Positions 51,101 to 64,000 of a stretch of DNA of 64,000 nucleotides are shown here, piece after piece. Under the pieces are notes generated by a model, which did no database searches, was not told the DNA's origin, and saw nothing but the letters and a program-made list of their open reading frames with translations. How positions within the stretch are numbered: the first letter of the stretch is position 1; each line of letters opens with the position of its first letter. A program made the translations under genes and the position numbers. This DNA comes from Calliopsis andreniformis (taxonomy: Eukaryota > Arthropoda > Insecta > Hymenoptera > Andrenidae): contig NC_135067.1 in assembly GCF_051401765.1 (NCBI RefSeq), forward strand, positions 20,889,501 through 20,953,500, read 5' to 3'.

Positions 51101-52570
51101 TGCCTCCTCCCCTTGTTACCGTAAAATTATAATTATCCGTTGATGTCAGCCGAGTCTTTTTACAGCAACGGCTAACGACAGTTGAAATTATTAGCGGTGC
51201 ACACTTCCCAGGAAGAATGGTTCGTTAAATGGAACACGCGGAATGTTATACCGCGATATCGTGACTGGTAGTTACTGCAGTAATCGTTGTTAACGCTACG
51301 CCGTTGAATTTTTTTGTCGCATTTTCTGGCTCCGAGGGCTAACGAATTGGGATAATGAGGTGTGCGCGTTCAGTAATGTAACTAGAGGGTATTTCATTTG
51401 ACGTTATCACGAAATACGCTTCCACGGAACTGTTGGCGATATATTTTTTTCCCCTGACAGTTCAAGTCGGAGGAAATATTTATCGCGCACTGCGCTTTCA
51501 CCTTCGAGCGATTCTTTTGTAATTTATACTGTAGATGGGCCAAAGGAGAGCGGAAACAGCGAACGTCGTCATTGTAATACACATAAATTTTTCTGCGGCT
51601 TGTGGTCGGTCGCAGTTTTCCAATAAAGCGTCGACCCGTTTTAAAGGGAGCGGAGCAAAACGTTTCCGCAATTCGTTTCAGAATTACTTCGTCAGTAGTC
51701 ATAAAGGTGATCGTAGACTCGGCTGGTCCCCTCATCGGATTTCCCACCGGGAAAAGAAATTCGCGAGGAAGGTTCAAGGAAACAGCGGGGCCTGTGGCGG
51801 TCGTTTTAGCATCCCCCTTAACGGGAAATGGGTGGGGAAGGAAGGTTGATTCTTGTCGTTACGTTTCCTCGCGTCTGAACAGACGCGCGACCGAGGCGGA
51901 GCGTGTGGCGGCAGAATGGTCGAGGGTCGGGTGAAATGACTTTTCATACCCCGAGGGTATCTCTGCTCCCGGAAATATGGATATAGGCAATTAAAATTAC
52001 GTGACGGTCTGGCAGCAAAGCGGAGGGAAGTCACCGCGGGACGCGGCGTGCTACTTCAAAGCCACTTTGCGTCTTTCTTCGCGAAGTCTTGGAGGGTTCC
52101 CTGGTGAGAAGCAAACACGGCGCGCTGGAAAAATTTCTTTTTACCTGACGGGACGAAATTTCTTGCTCCGAAAACGTTCGAAAAAATCTCTTTCCCCTGA
52201 ATAATCTCAATAGTCTCTCGAGCGTATGTCACGCCTCAAACAACACCATGCAAGAGTAATCCAAGAATGCCTCGCTTATACAGCTGGATTGAATATTAAA
52301 GAGAGACGGAACAATCGTTGCTCACCTATTGTTTACGGTTTCTGTGGAAAAAGGAATCGGTTGGATGCTGTGCTCGTGGCACTCGAACAACTTGTTTGCT
52401 TGAAATTAATAATGGATGGCTTTGTCTCCATTGTATACCCGACCAGCTTGCACCGGTTTAATTGAATCGCCGTTTGTTTACCGATGCTGCAGCTCGTTTT
52501 ATGAATACTCATTAAGGATGAACCACTTCCTTTAATGATATTGGAAGCAGCCTCTTCGTTTGACTTGTTG
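45129..52570. other. Non-coding sequence, no feature seen
   Basis: There are many short ORFs, none recognised. CpG-rich patches occur near 48700-49000 and 51500-52200. I found no RNA gene or transposon ends. Confidence 0.5.
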
Positions 52571-52616
52571 TTTCTTGACGCTTTTCTTGACGCTTTCCTT
52601 GACGCTTCTCTTGACA
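52571..52616. repeat. 12-bp tandem repeat, about four copies
   Basis: The unit is TTCTTGACGCTT with single-base differences between copies. The period is a multiple of three, so it leaves open frames on both strands (for example SRKASRKASR on the minus strand), which should not be taken as coding evidence. Confidence 0.85.
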
Positions 52617-55064
52617 CCATACGCTATAATCGTAAGACCTAGCTCCTTTTCGAAAACTTTCTATATGAAGGAAATTTCTCGAGAGATGGCTCGCAAGAAA
52701 AAGCAGAAGACGTCGAAACTGTTGGGTACCCTTATCGTTGATGGGGCTGTGCCGTTTCGAATGATACAAGCCTGGCCCGAAGGGAAGCGGGCATTCCAAA
52801 AAATACTCGGAGAAGATACCACGGAATCGTGCGTCGAAGCGACTTCCGTAGATCGAATTCCCCGCTCCGGCGGGGCACGCGGCTTATCTGCGTGAATTCC
52901 TGCTGGATGTTCGAGTCGATGTTCCAGTCAAGAGTTCCGAGTGGAATACTAGCAACTTTAAAGCCGTGGAAAAGTTTTCCCTGGATCGGATAGATATGTC
53001 TCGTCTTTGGCGAACTGGGATCGCCCCCGAAGTCGAGAATCGAGTCCGAGGAAACTCGGTTCCCTAGGAAACTCGGGAGAAACGTCTCACATGGATACGT
53101 GCGAAAATCTCCCTGAGCACAAGCGACCTATTATGACCTCCATATTTTTCCACTTTTGCCTCCCCTTTCCTTTAATTCGTGCTTATGTCGTCGTACGACT
53201 GATATTCTGCAATTATATGATTCTTAAACTTGGTATAAGAATTATGCTTTATGTCTTTCAAGTATGTATATAAAACTATTGACGAGGACGTACGGGATAT
53301 ACTCCTAGAAACTGAAAGCAGTAATTGAAAATTTTAGGAAAGGAGAAATGGAAAAATTTGAAATCGCTTCAGCGACAATTCGAAGTGAACATTACATCTC
53401 TGTACTTCGTATTTCAAGGGTAGCTATTAATTTTAAAGCATCCATTTTTGCTTCATTGTTTAATGGTTTAGAGTAGAGGCGAAGAGTATGAATTGGCTCG
53501 ATAGTCGTTGGCACTAGATTACCGCCCCGTCGATCTGGTATCATATTATATTTTAAAGCGGATGTGTCCAAAGTTTACGCGCGATTCATATCTCTTTACG
53601 TTTCGAGAGGTTTCATCATCATCCTCGATGTTTTTACCTTCCTTGTGATCGTATAGACCCACGTTAATATAATTTTACGCTGTGATCATAAAAATAATAA
53701 CGGTCGTAATAACGCCGTGACATGTGAGAAATTCCCATGTGTCACTGTCGATGATTTTATCTGCTTCCTCTGTCAGGAGTAATTATGTCACTGGCATTTT
53801 TCTCGTTTTATTTGCAATACAGATGGTTTTAAAACACCATATCCGGCACAGAGCACAATTAAACGGAAACACTTAAAAACTACATTTACACCGGGAATTT
53901 GTTTCAGTGAACATAAAGTTTGAGGAAATGTCGAAATCTGTAAATCTCTTATTTGCAAAGATTCTACTTTGTTATTAAGCAGAAATTACAAATTCCATTA
54001 CATCGCCAATATATGAACGATGCAAAGCGCTGTATCTAATCTTTCATTACGACCTGCAAAGGAAAAGTTCTCCTCCAATGGAACCCAACGTTCGTATCTT
54101 GGTATATATGAAATGTCTGTGGAATCTATATTGCTTTCCTCCTACTGAAGAGCCTTTTAAGGTCGATCTTACATCGTAAGAATCTTACAAGAAGGTAGAA
54201 GTCTGGATGTGAACAAGAAATTGCTATGAAATTGGCAAGGATGCTAAAAAAGACTACTAGGAATCGACAAGAACGAGTATGACGGTGGAGAAAACGACGA
54301 AGGAGTGGAACGAAGCAAAGGCGTCGTTTAGAAACAAAGAGCAGGCGAAATAAGGGAGGTAAGCAAAACCTGAGGACAGGAAATCGAACGTTTCGCGTTT
54401 CAACGACGGGAACTGTTTCCAATTAACTTTACTGTGCAACAAAAACAGCTTCATTAAGAGAGAACAATGCAATTAAGGGGTTCCCGAGAGGGATAAACGC
54501 GAATCAAGGGATGGAAAGGGGCTGACGTCGAGGTGACGACAGCCTTGTCTGAGAAGCATCCGTCGTTTCTCCATTATCGATCACAGACGAGGGTGAACAC
54601 CCCTTTGAGGGTCCTTGCACCCCCCGAGTCGATGAATATTCCGCATAAACAATCTGATTCGATAGAATTGAGGAATGCTATTGCGCTGCTTCCGATGCCC
54701 TCCTACCACCGTTTCTCGTGGTTACTTTCGACCCATTTCTCTCGGTTTCTTTCATTTTTTTTACCTATCTACAATTCAATATCGACAATCATTCCTGTCG
54801 GATTCCGGGACGTGGAGTCCATCGTTAAGTCCACGATCTCAGGACTCTCAACAGGGTGAAAAAAAGAGTAATCACGATTCGCTGCAATTAGAAAAGAGCA
54901 CGCACTGGCCACCAAAGCGTGTCGAGCGACAACTCTGCCGCGAAATCCGATTGTACGCTCGGTCGCATAAAGCTTTTCAATCTCTGGTGACTTAACGAAT
55001 CGCCCGACGCTTCCTCGGGCGTGCGCGTAAGAAACGCGCGCAAGAAACTGGCCAGAACCGCTAA
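52617..55064. other. Non-coding sequence, no feature seen
   Basis: Only short ORFs and AT-rich stretches. Confidence 0.5.
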
Positions 55065-55727
55065 TCAAAACGCAGCGACTCGACCGGATATAAATAGCGG
55101 GAAAAACACGGGGTGGGAAAGAAAACGTTCGACGAAAGAACGGTCGGGGAGTAGTCGTCTGTAACTGCCGATGCGGTCCGCGGGAGCAGCCTTTTTCTGG
55201 CGATCTAGCCTGACGGTGGTAGGGGAGCGATAATAACGAAAAGTTTGCCGAAGCGACGGTCGCGCTTCGGAGCTGCGGACGCCGAAGGGGCGGGCCCTGA
55301 CCGCTTGCAGAACGCTTCGAAGAGCACGCCGGAGCGTGGAAAACAGTCGAACGAACAGAAGAACGGGAAACAGTGGCGAAACTGCTACAATTCTTCGAAA
55401 CTGCCGCCGACGGAGCAGCATCACCATCGCTCCCATCATCGAGCGCTTCCGATCCCCTTTCGTCGTTTTTCTCCTTACTTCAGCCATCCCCGGGGTTTTA
55501 TCATCCGCTAATAGCGAAATAAAACCTTGAGGGGTGATATTTGAGGCTGTTAAGGGTTGGTCCAGCGATCCTGCCCTCGGAACGCAGCTGGTTGGGCTAG
55601 TTTGAACGTCGAAAAGTTGGAACATCGCATTATACCGTGCCACGATCCACCACAGGGGCGGAGTCGGCATTTCCAGCAGCGATGCGTTGGGATTTGCCAG
55701 GATTCCAGGGTTTGTCCATGATTCCAT
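55065..55727 (-). CDS. Unrecognised 220-codon ORF in a CpG-dense region (low to moderate confidence)
   Basis: The minus-strand ATG at 55727 is in a good context (GACATGG) and opens 220 codons to a TGA at 55065. The first 80 residues look protein-like, starting MESWTNPGILANPNASLLEM, with Asn-glycosylation-type sites NAS and NIT and a WWIV patch. Residues about 80-220 become very Arg-rich with a short hydrophobic run (VSPLFPVLLFVRLF), which looks like composition bias. The real coding part, if any, may be only the N-terminal portion, ending at a splice site. No family is recognised. A plus-strand TATA-like site lies at its 3' end. Confidence 0.2.
   Translation of the reverse strand: MESWTNPGILANPNASLLEMPTPPLWWIVARYNAMFQLFDVQTSPTSCVPRAGSLDQPLTASNITPQGFISLLADDKTPGMAEVRRKTTKGDRKRSMMGAMVMLLRRRQFRRIVAVSPLFPVLLFVRLFSTLRRALRSVLQAVRARPFGVRSSEARPSLRQTFRYYRSPTTVRLDRQKKAAPADRIGSYRRLLPDRSFVERFLSHPVFFPLFISGRVAAF
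55089..55097 (+). promoter_or_regulatory. Orphan TATA-box-like site
   Basis: TATAAATAG with GC-rich flanks (GGA before, CGGG after) is a strong TATA match. There is no TCAGT initiator near 55120. A short ORF from an ATG at 55171 (MRSAGAAFFWRSS) has no convincing donor site after it. Confidence 0.25.
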
Positions 55728-55754
55728 GTCGCGAGAAACGTTGGCTTCTTCCAC

Positions 55755-58700
55755 TGTAGTGTGATTTCCTAACGATTCGTCAACTTCTTCTTCGAAAGGA
55801 GAAAGGGGAGGAAAGAAGCCATCGTAGCGATCGAATTTATTTCCCAGCGGGTATTATTTTCATTCTTACACAGAATCTTTGGAGAATCTGCTTCGTCCAC
55901 GAGGCTTTCGACTGGGAATAGATATCCGTATCGATTGCGCCGAGTCTCTCTGCATTTGTCGCGATGTTTTGAAGCGTTTTAGTCGCTATAGATGGAACGA
56001 AATTCTGTGTTTGTTTCTCACGGACAATGAACGCTTTTAGACATATGAGATGCGTGGAATGGGTGGGAATCGTTGCAGTTCAGACCAGTGTTGGTTTATT
56101 GTTGCATGAAGTGAATCGAAAAGTTTGATGCGTGAAACGATGTGCAATCGTTTCTAGCGCGGTGTACAAGCGCTTAAAATCTACATTTACAGTTTGTACC
56201 TACCTCTGTCACTTTGCTTCTTTTTCTATGGTTCGAAAATTCTGTGAAAAACTGTAACTTGATTAAGACAAATTTCCTTGTTTTAGAGTGGTATCTGAAT
56301 GGATCAAAACTTGAAAATATTCGTGAAGAATACGCATAGTCTGGGAGTAAAAAATCGTCGAAGGGGGTGAGTGAGAATATTTTACGTGGTAATTAAAATG
56401 TATAACATGGATTGTATCGAGTAGGACTTCAATTGGCAATCAATATTATCCTCAGAATTGAAAGGTCTTACTTCTACTTACGTCTACTTTCACACATGAA
56501 GTCAACAAAATTCTACATATTTTTCAAAAAATGATAAACAACAGTTACTTGCAACATGTATTGTACACTCATAGTTGAGTAGTCACAAAAAAATTAATTG
56601 TAACTCATCTGTCTTTTCCTTGTAATTCATGACCGACCAATGAAGTACCTATACTACTTGCGTCAGAAAAGGAAGCAAGTAGTAGGGCATAGCATATTAT
56701 TTACATACTGTACATATACATACAATACAATTACTTTGAATTGCGTTTCCTCTTTTGGTTTATAATTACTGTCAAAATGATGTAGAATATAATATTTATT
56801 TTCTGGAAAAATAGCGAAAATTTGACAGGCTTCTTTCGCTCAAATTATAGTCCACCCAAATGATTTTCGAAAACGGTTTTACAGAACCATTGCCGTGGAG
56901 TATACAAGCTCGCTATGGATAGTCAAGAAGCCAATTGAAAGCTGCAGCAACTGCATCTTCCTCGATTCAATCCAAAGTATAAATAGATCGCTTGAATAGA
57001 TTTATCGTGACTCTAGCGTTCACTACTAATGCTTTGTAGATATATATAGTTATTATATTGTTTCACTTTAATTTAATGAAGGAGTTGCAAATTAAAATGA
57101 TTTGATCACACCAATTAAATTTTTCTATCAAAGTTATTCTAAGGCGTAAGAAATGGAGGAGCGAGGAATCTTGAAACTGAATCCAAAGTGGATAAAGGAA
57201 AATTTTGAAGACCTCCGTTCTCATCGAAGTTATTATTGGGTTAAGTAATTTCTAATTAAACCCATGCTGACACGATTAAAGTTTATACGCAGCCCGGAAA
57301 GTTTGCTGCTTTCGCTCTTCCCACTTTTCAAAGTACTTTAAGAAATTTGAAGCTGCCTGTCAGCCTTGACATTTATCCTGACACTGATCGTTATTTCATT
57401 GCTGTCAAAAACAGTAACGCTGGTTGAAAGAATTTAAACCCAATTTAGCAATTAGCTGGTCATTCTACTTTAATATTAGACCTATTTGCTTTCAAATTAA
57501 ATCATTCCTTTTCTACCTTGTATTTCCGTCACTATAATTTCCACAATTTGTCAGTTAAGTAAAACGAATTTTGAAATATCACTGCTCGTAGTCCCATCTG
57601 ATCCTGGCAAAGATCTGCGGGACCCAAAACATGCTGGCTGGACACGAAAGAGGAATGGGAGTTGAAGAAGGAGGAGACTCGATAGAAAGGGGAAACACCC
57701 ATATAAATCAAGTTACAGTTGCTTCCGTTCCCTTATTGGGACGAGCCCTCTAACCGCTGGAAACTAGCTCGATTGTTTTCTTCTCCTGCTTCTCGCGTTT
57801 CTTACCCCTTGAATAATATTGGATTTCTTCCGATCGAATCGACTGTTCCGCAAATAGGGGAAACGACAAAGAATAACGCAAACATTTTAATGTCCGTGTA
57901 CCATCGAACGCAAGGTGTCTTAACGAGTTTCTTGACGAGTGTGAACTTTATTTAACGTTAGCTGCGCTATTAAAGAATCTAAGTAGACTTCAAGTTTCTA
58001 TCGGATTATATGTGCTTATCCTATTACTTCTCATCTTGTCACTTGCATCTACCGTTAAGATCGTTTTATGTACCGCATGGAGGGTATCGAAGTTGCAACT
58101 GCAACCGCTGATCCTGCAGCAGCGGGGACCGCTTGCATTATGTAAGCACGACGCAGGATAAACCGAATTGGCAGCAACCGCCAAAGACTGTGACTCTCGG
58201 TCGAGATTATACGGAGTGAAAAAAGTCAATGGAGCTATTTCCAAGCGGGGTTGGTGCACGACGCGCGCCGTTTAACGATACCACGCTGCTTTTCATCGTG
58301 CGTCGATCGATCGTTCCCGACCTCTCTCTTTTCGCTGCGTTGCCATTGCTAAATGTAACAGAAAACCGACTAAACCCACTGAATATGCATAAACATTTTG
58401 TCGTATTCTAGAAGCTCTCGAGGGACTTTTTTTGCAATTAATAGGGATGATGCCGATGCATTTATGCAAAGTATTCAAAAGTATTCAATGAATTTAGGAT
58501 TCGTAATGCTGCAGCAAAATCAAGCGTGTTCAATCAAGGGTAGCTCTCGCGCAAAATATCCGTAAAGCGAAACTCGCAGGATGCATTTATTACGATTATT
58601 CAATTTTGATCCGTTTCATATAACAAAGTCATTAATGATACTCGTATTTGGATTTAAATAGCGTCGTTGACAAAGAAACGAGGTCTTTGTATAGAAAATA

Positions 58701-59513
58701 ATTTATGACGCCACACTTCGACGCGATAATTAATGCGAAGGGAGATGGTTTCGTGTTTGATACCTGTTTCGAGACTCCAACTGTTATCAAATGCTCAGCA
58801 TTGTCTCGGGAACTGTTTATTTATCCCGCTCCTTTAACAAAGCCGCATTTTCCCAACGGGAATCGTTTGGGGGTAGAAATCGGCGTACTTCCTTGATTAC
58901 AGCGACATTTCTCTCTCTTGCTAGTCACTGTCTTTCTCTCTTCCCACCTTTCCCTCCGTTTCTCTTTTTCTCTCTAGCTGTCCTGGATATTTTTGTCCTT
59001 ATTTTTCCCCACTACTCAAAATTTTCGCAACTCTCATCCCCCTCGTATCTAATCCTAGGGGCATGGAATGTTCTCGCCACCGACGTTTCATTTCGATTTT
59101 CCAAAGCTTCCTGCAGGGTGTCAAACGTTCGCCGATTGGATGGCCCGCGCATCCTCTTGCGTCGACCTTCTTTTTTTTCGGGAAACTTTGTTCGGTTTCC
59201 TTCGGCAGAAAAATTGATGGGAAAGCTTGGTCGACGGTTTTGATGCAAGTTCAAACCATGCAATTCCTTTCATACTTGAAAGATTGCAATGATGCCAGAT
59301 GGTAACGTGAAATTTTGCGGAAAAACGAATTCCATACGAAAAAGAAGTCGTCGCCTCGCTTCTGTATCGGTTCGATCAAGATACAGAAGTGGTCGTCTAT
59401 AGTTGCGTCTTTCGTGAAATTACACATATTCGCAAAGAGAAAGGCAATTTTGCTACAAGAATTCATTGTAAAGTAGGACTAGTAAAATAGAGTAGCAGCT
59501 GTTACACCTCACG
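55755..59513. other. Non-coding sequence, no feature seen
   Basis: AT-rich, especially 56200-57600. A TATAAATAG at 56979 has no initiator downstream. The ORF at 58791-59243 is pyrimidine-driven (Ser/Phe/Leu-rich) and not convincing. Confidence 0.5.
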
Positions 59514-59656
59514 TTGAAAATATGAAAATTTGAAAATTCAAAAATTCAAAAATTCAAAAATTTGAAAATTTGAAAATTTGAAAATTTGAAAATTTGAAAA
59601 TTTGAAAATTTGAAAATTCAAAAATTTGAAAATTTAAAAATTTTAAAGTTTGAAAA
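59514..59656. repeat. 8-bp AT-rich tandem repeat
   Basis: About 17 copies of GAAAATTT and close variants (AAAAATTC, AAAAATTT) run in register across about 140 bp. The centre is a perfect run of GAAAATTT, and the flanks are diverged. Confidence 0.92.
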
Positions 59657-62600
59657 TGCTGATGTAATTAAATGCGTATTTACAGACTGTTCTTTTCATT
59701 CCTATATATGTCAGTTGAGATAGCAGAAGCGTCTGCTATAGATTAAATATTCAACAGTTCGTCGAGTCGACCACTGAAGTCGGTGTTTTTCGGAGCTGTA
59801 CAATCGTTCCTACTATAAGAGTATACAGTGCCGCAAAGGCTAGAGATAGAGCGAAGGGCATGCTCTCTTCGTTCTGGATGTTGCTGGCTTCTGTTTACAC
59901 AACAGAGTCAGACTACCAAATGAACCCGTGAGATTTCCGTGATGCAAAGGGTTCCCTTGGCAAACGTCGAGTGGCCCGAGGAATCAGCATTCAAGAAAAG
60001 GGGAAAAAGAAGCGTTTTAATAAATGCAGAAGAAACTACAATGAGTGAAGCGACTATCAGATATACGATATTTTGTGAAATCCTCTTGTCTCTACAATTG
60101 GATACGTACATTTAAAATATTGCAAAGTTCGACACTGTCGCTTTTTGTTACAGGGGAATAGTTTCAGGAGGAAGTTTGTTGTAATTCTCACGAGAGATGC
60201 GGCTACATCACTATTTCACGGTTGATTTAAAATCCTACTATTTCGTAAAGTTTCATGCTTTGTACCTTCGTACGTCTCATCAGGAATAGAAGGTCCGAAG
60301 GGTTCAATTCCAGTAGCAACATTGTAATAATCGCTATCCTAGAAGTTGGTGAACTGTAAATTTGCCCTTTGCAGCATAAGAGATAAAGCATTTTATACAA
60401 GAAATTCGGAGATTTGTTCAGGAGATACTAACGAAGGGAAAGTTTAAAACACCTTGTCTGAACAAAACGAATCTAGTATCGTCACGGTAGCGAAGAAAGG
60501 AAAGGGCTGGCAAGAAAACGGTAGAACCAAGTTTTCCAATCTTACAACTCCAAACGAAACTGAACTCACGGAGTCGAGACACGCGACACTCCGAGCCACA
60601 CAACAGACAGAGCCTATTCTATTTCCTATCTTATATCTCTCGTATATATTTTTCGCGATGCCCGCCAGCGTAGCCAGCGATGTCCTATTCAACATTGCTA
60701 GAGCACCTGGGGAAAACTTTCCCTGTTGCTTTTCAGCGCTCCGTGTCTTGTTCGGACATCCCCGTTTCACCGTCTTTTTCAAACATTTTATAGGGTTTCC
60801 TTATCAGGACATTTTGCTCATGACGATTATTACGACCCTCATTTCGTCGCGAAAGTGAGCCATCTTTATCTTCGTTAGAAATACGATCTGACGCAGACGT
60901 GTTATAAGTAGCGCCATATTTCGGTCTCGACAAAGTTGAATTTGATTAGCCTCCGTATTTCGATGGCTTAAATAGAAGTATAGCGATCCGTCGATTGTTC
61001 ATAAAATCTTTATCTTCTACCGCCTGGGAAGGCTCTATTTTCAGCATTCGCTTCCATAAATTATCACGGTGCGAGGAGATAGAACGGCTAGTGAAATAAT
61101 CAATAGCGGGGCACTTTAAAGTTTGCCCGAACCTTCGAAACCGCTTTCAACTCTGTTTAACATCCTTTTTCTCCGGCTAATCCTGAAACTTCGTTACTAT
61201 TACATTCGCTATAGAACAACGGTTCTTCGCGATCCCTCGGACAGCACATGCTCAAAGTCCATAAGTTTTCTCGGCACCAGGAGAGCTCAGATCCACCTTG
61301 CGCAACTTTCCAAAGAAGCTTGACCGTTTTCTAGCTGAATCTCCTGGCTCTTCGTTTCCCGGATTGCAACTTTTCTGTTTTTTCCTTCTTTTTTCTCGAC
61401 CGAAACATTGTGCTGTCCTTCGCCGCCGCTGTTCCGTATCGTCTGACAAAGAGTCGAAACAATAACCGGTAATCCACGCGTGAACCAGAGACGAACCCGC
61501 TGGAAAAACCATTTTTACGTCGTTGCTCTTTTCCACCGCTTTGAATCGCGTCAGTGCGCTGGCTGAAAGGCTGACTGGCGTAGCTCTTCAGGGAACTCTC
61601 GAACGTATCGCGTTGCTCTTTCCACGGTTTCTGATGAACCCGCGCCGCAACTCGTTTCACGGAATCCTCGCTGCCAGCTTTCTCGTTCGGCTTTATGCCT
61701 CATATCTGCTTCAGTCTGCTTCAGCAATTACGCGGCGCCCTCGTTTATCTTCCGCGACCCGTGATTCACGTTCGATGTTCGTCCATGACCACATCTCTGG
61801 ATTATTGTCGCCGAAGGATAGCAGAAAGGTTCGCCAGACGTTGAAAGAGGCGTCTCGATTAACGTTCTTCAATCTTGCCATAAATCGATGACTGTCATCC
61901 AAGCGTACCAGAGTACAGAATCAGCGATTTGTGGAAAGTATCGCGCAAAAATGAAAGAGCAAGTAGATTCACGAGCTATCAACTCGGTCTGGCAATGTGT
62001 TTCATCTTTTTTCTAACTCTGTGCTCAAAGGTTAAATGTTTGTAATGTTTTTGCAGCGGAAGAGAGTTTATACTCGTGGCTAAATGAAGTCACTATTCGT
62101 ACCCTTTTTCCATCCGCGTTCGTCTTTGCTTCTTGAAAATCCCTAGTATTCTCTCCTACTTTTACCGCTCTTCCTGTTGCTCCGTCTCTTTCTCGATCGC
62201 AGGCGTTCATAGTTTGTCCCTGTTTCCCCTCCAAAAGCACCCAACTCCGGCAGGACAATCGTGGCGAGTTGCAGCGGCAGTTACGCTCCTTGGTACCAAG
62301 CGGAGGAGTGAGCGAACGGGCCGGAGAATTGGTGGACGGAGTTCAGATAAGAGAATCGCCACTTACTGGAAGAAAAATGCACCCACCTGATTAAAGAGAT
62401 CTCTCAGAGACGGAGCGACAGGAACCTTTTCGGTTTAACTGGGGAATTATTTCTGCGCGTTGATCAGTGCACCCTCATTGTTCAACTTGCATTAATTTTT
62501 ATGATCTGACAATTTATACTTGAAAATGGGATAGAACTTATCCTACTCTGTTTCATGAAATCTTGTTATATACTTTCTCAATTAATTATTTTGAGGACAT

Positions 62601-64000
62601 GTTTCTTATAAAATTTCAATTTAGTTGTAAAGTAGTTTCAAAATTTTTCCATCCAACCTTTTTCTATGTTTCTCTTCGTTAACATTTTCTTTCTGCATCT
62701 TAGATAAAATCGCGGTCGAAGGACAGAAAGACATAGCCAGTAACTTGATAGAGATAGTACAGAGAATTCGCCAAGTTAGCCCATCCTGACTAGTCACGAG
62801 TTTCTTTTATCGGCATAGTCAACAGTAGCATATTCATTGTCTTCAAATAGGTACCTCGTATCCTGCTGCCTCTTTATCTTCCTCGGTTCTTGGATTTCGT
62901 TCTTGCAACTCTTCTTCAGCCTTCGTTGCTTCGTTCAACCGTTCAACGGAATTAACTGATACGGAGCGAGTAACCTCAGGAATGAATGAAGCACGCGAGG
63001 AGCATAAATTAACCGACACGATCCGTGGGGAACAAGTTTAACTAGTTTCGAACACTTTCCGTCACTCGGTATTAGTTCGAGCAGTAGTGTCGATGTTTTC
63101 CCGTCGCAATGGCACATGAAACCGAAAAATTGCACGTAGAAAGTTTGAACGACTTGCAGGTTTCCAAATCTGGGGACATGTCTTTCCTTACGGCTCCAGT
63201 TTTATTACCAAATCGTAACGAAAGTGACGACTACTTAATTGTTCCTACAATTTCCTGTTTCTCATTTAACTCTACATGTCGAAGAAACGAGAACGATCTA
63301 ATACCCGCCTCGTTTTAATGCAAAAACCTTCGCCACGGGGATCGACGCGAAGGGGACATCGTTACTGGTCACAGTGAAATGAAAGGGGGTTGCGAAACAA
63401 TCACAGTGAACCCCAGCTATCGTTGATCAAAGCTCGAAATGTCCTCAAAGGATGGAAGTTCAACATGTCTCTGACAGATGTTTCAGTAGGACACCTTTTT
63501 CTTTCTCGTTCCATGAACAAAATATAAGCGTTAGGAATTGGTGATTGAGCCACGTAACCAATCGGATCAAAAGGAATGCAGTTTCTGTGATTCTGCCAAA
63601 AGAGGCGGTGTAATTACGTCGGGCAAAGGGATTGTTTCGAAATCGATCGAGGAACTAACACTCCAACGCCCGAAGGAAACGTCCTCGACGACGCGACGTG
63701 GTGAAATGCGACAACTGTGCTTCGGAAGAGAGAAGAGGAGGGGGTCAAATAATTTTCCATTATTACCGAATAAGAGGGAAACCGCGGCGGTTATGGCCGT
63801 TCGAATCGAAGTTTTGAAACAAATAACTCGAAGTTTGGGAACGATTTAGAGGTTGTTTCGCAATTTATGAATCTCGTAAGTTACTGATGAAATTCATGAA
63901 GAAGGGGAGAGGCTGAGGAAGAGGGGGTAGACTAGCCGACGATAGTGAAATTCCTTGCGAGGTATACTCAATTTTCAATTCATTTCGGTATAAGTTCATC
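59657..64000. other. Non-coding sequence to the window end, no feature seen
   Basis: There are many short ORFs, the longest being a 134-codon plus frame at 60454-60858 with no recognised content. The sequence is CpG-rich around 61100-62400. A tRNA B-box-like motif at 60301 lacks the rest of a tRNA. Confidence 0.5.

Noticed and set aside
56979..56987. TATAAATAG core-promoter-like motif
   Set aside because: It lies in AT-rich sequence with no initiator or exon downstream, so chance is sufficient.
60301..60311. tRNA B-box-like GGTTCAATTCC
   Set aside because: No A-box, anticodon arm or acceptor-stem pairing can be built upstream.

Overview
This window looks like nuclear DNA from an insect. It has small intron-containing genes with TATA-Inr core promoters, a large amount of non-coding sequence, AATAAA polyadenylation signals, and no bacterial-style operons. 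CpG is abundant, and the best genes encode glycine-rich and PYPV-rich cuticle-type proteins. Both points fit a hymenopteran (ant or non-Apis bee), but that placement is inference; no species can be named from the sequence alone.

Two genes are well supported. They are paralogs arranged head to head about 5.3 kb apart. Gene A (minus strand, start codon 3607, stop 2488) encodes 260 residues, and gene B (plus strand, start codon 8957, stop 10250) encodes 275. Each has the same plan: TATA box, TCAGTGTGC initiator about 31 bp downstream, a 22-23 nt 5' UTR, a tiny first coding exon (8 or 5 codons), a phase-0 intron inside the signal peptide, then one large second exon. The proteins also match: signal peptide, a short linker ending in KSKR, a glycine-rich block, a long VPV/PYPV repeat block, and a GGGY-rich tail. 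They resemble the insect low-complexity proline-rich cuticular proteins (CPLCP-like), and no chitin-binding Rebers-Riddiford consensus is visible. They probably form extracellular matrix or cuticle and may be co-regulated from the shared intergenic region.

Left of gene A (1263-1515, minus) is an open stretch behind a possible splice acceptor. It could be the last exon of another gene, and its sequence weakly resembles the end of a tyrosine-kinase domain with a tyrosine-bearing tail.

From about 10.36 kb to 64 kb I recognise no gene. This 53 kb stretch is intergenic or intronic. It holds several unexplained long ORFs (notably 36199-36861 plus and 55065-55727 minus), an inverted polypyrimidine/polypurine minisatellite (11810-12020), a perfect 10-bp-stem hairpin (34947-34971), a 12-bp tandem repeat (52571-52616), an 8-bp tandem repeat (59514-59656) and a few orphan TATA-like sites. 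No tRNA, rRNA, recognisable transposon or CRISPR array was found by eye.
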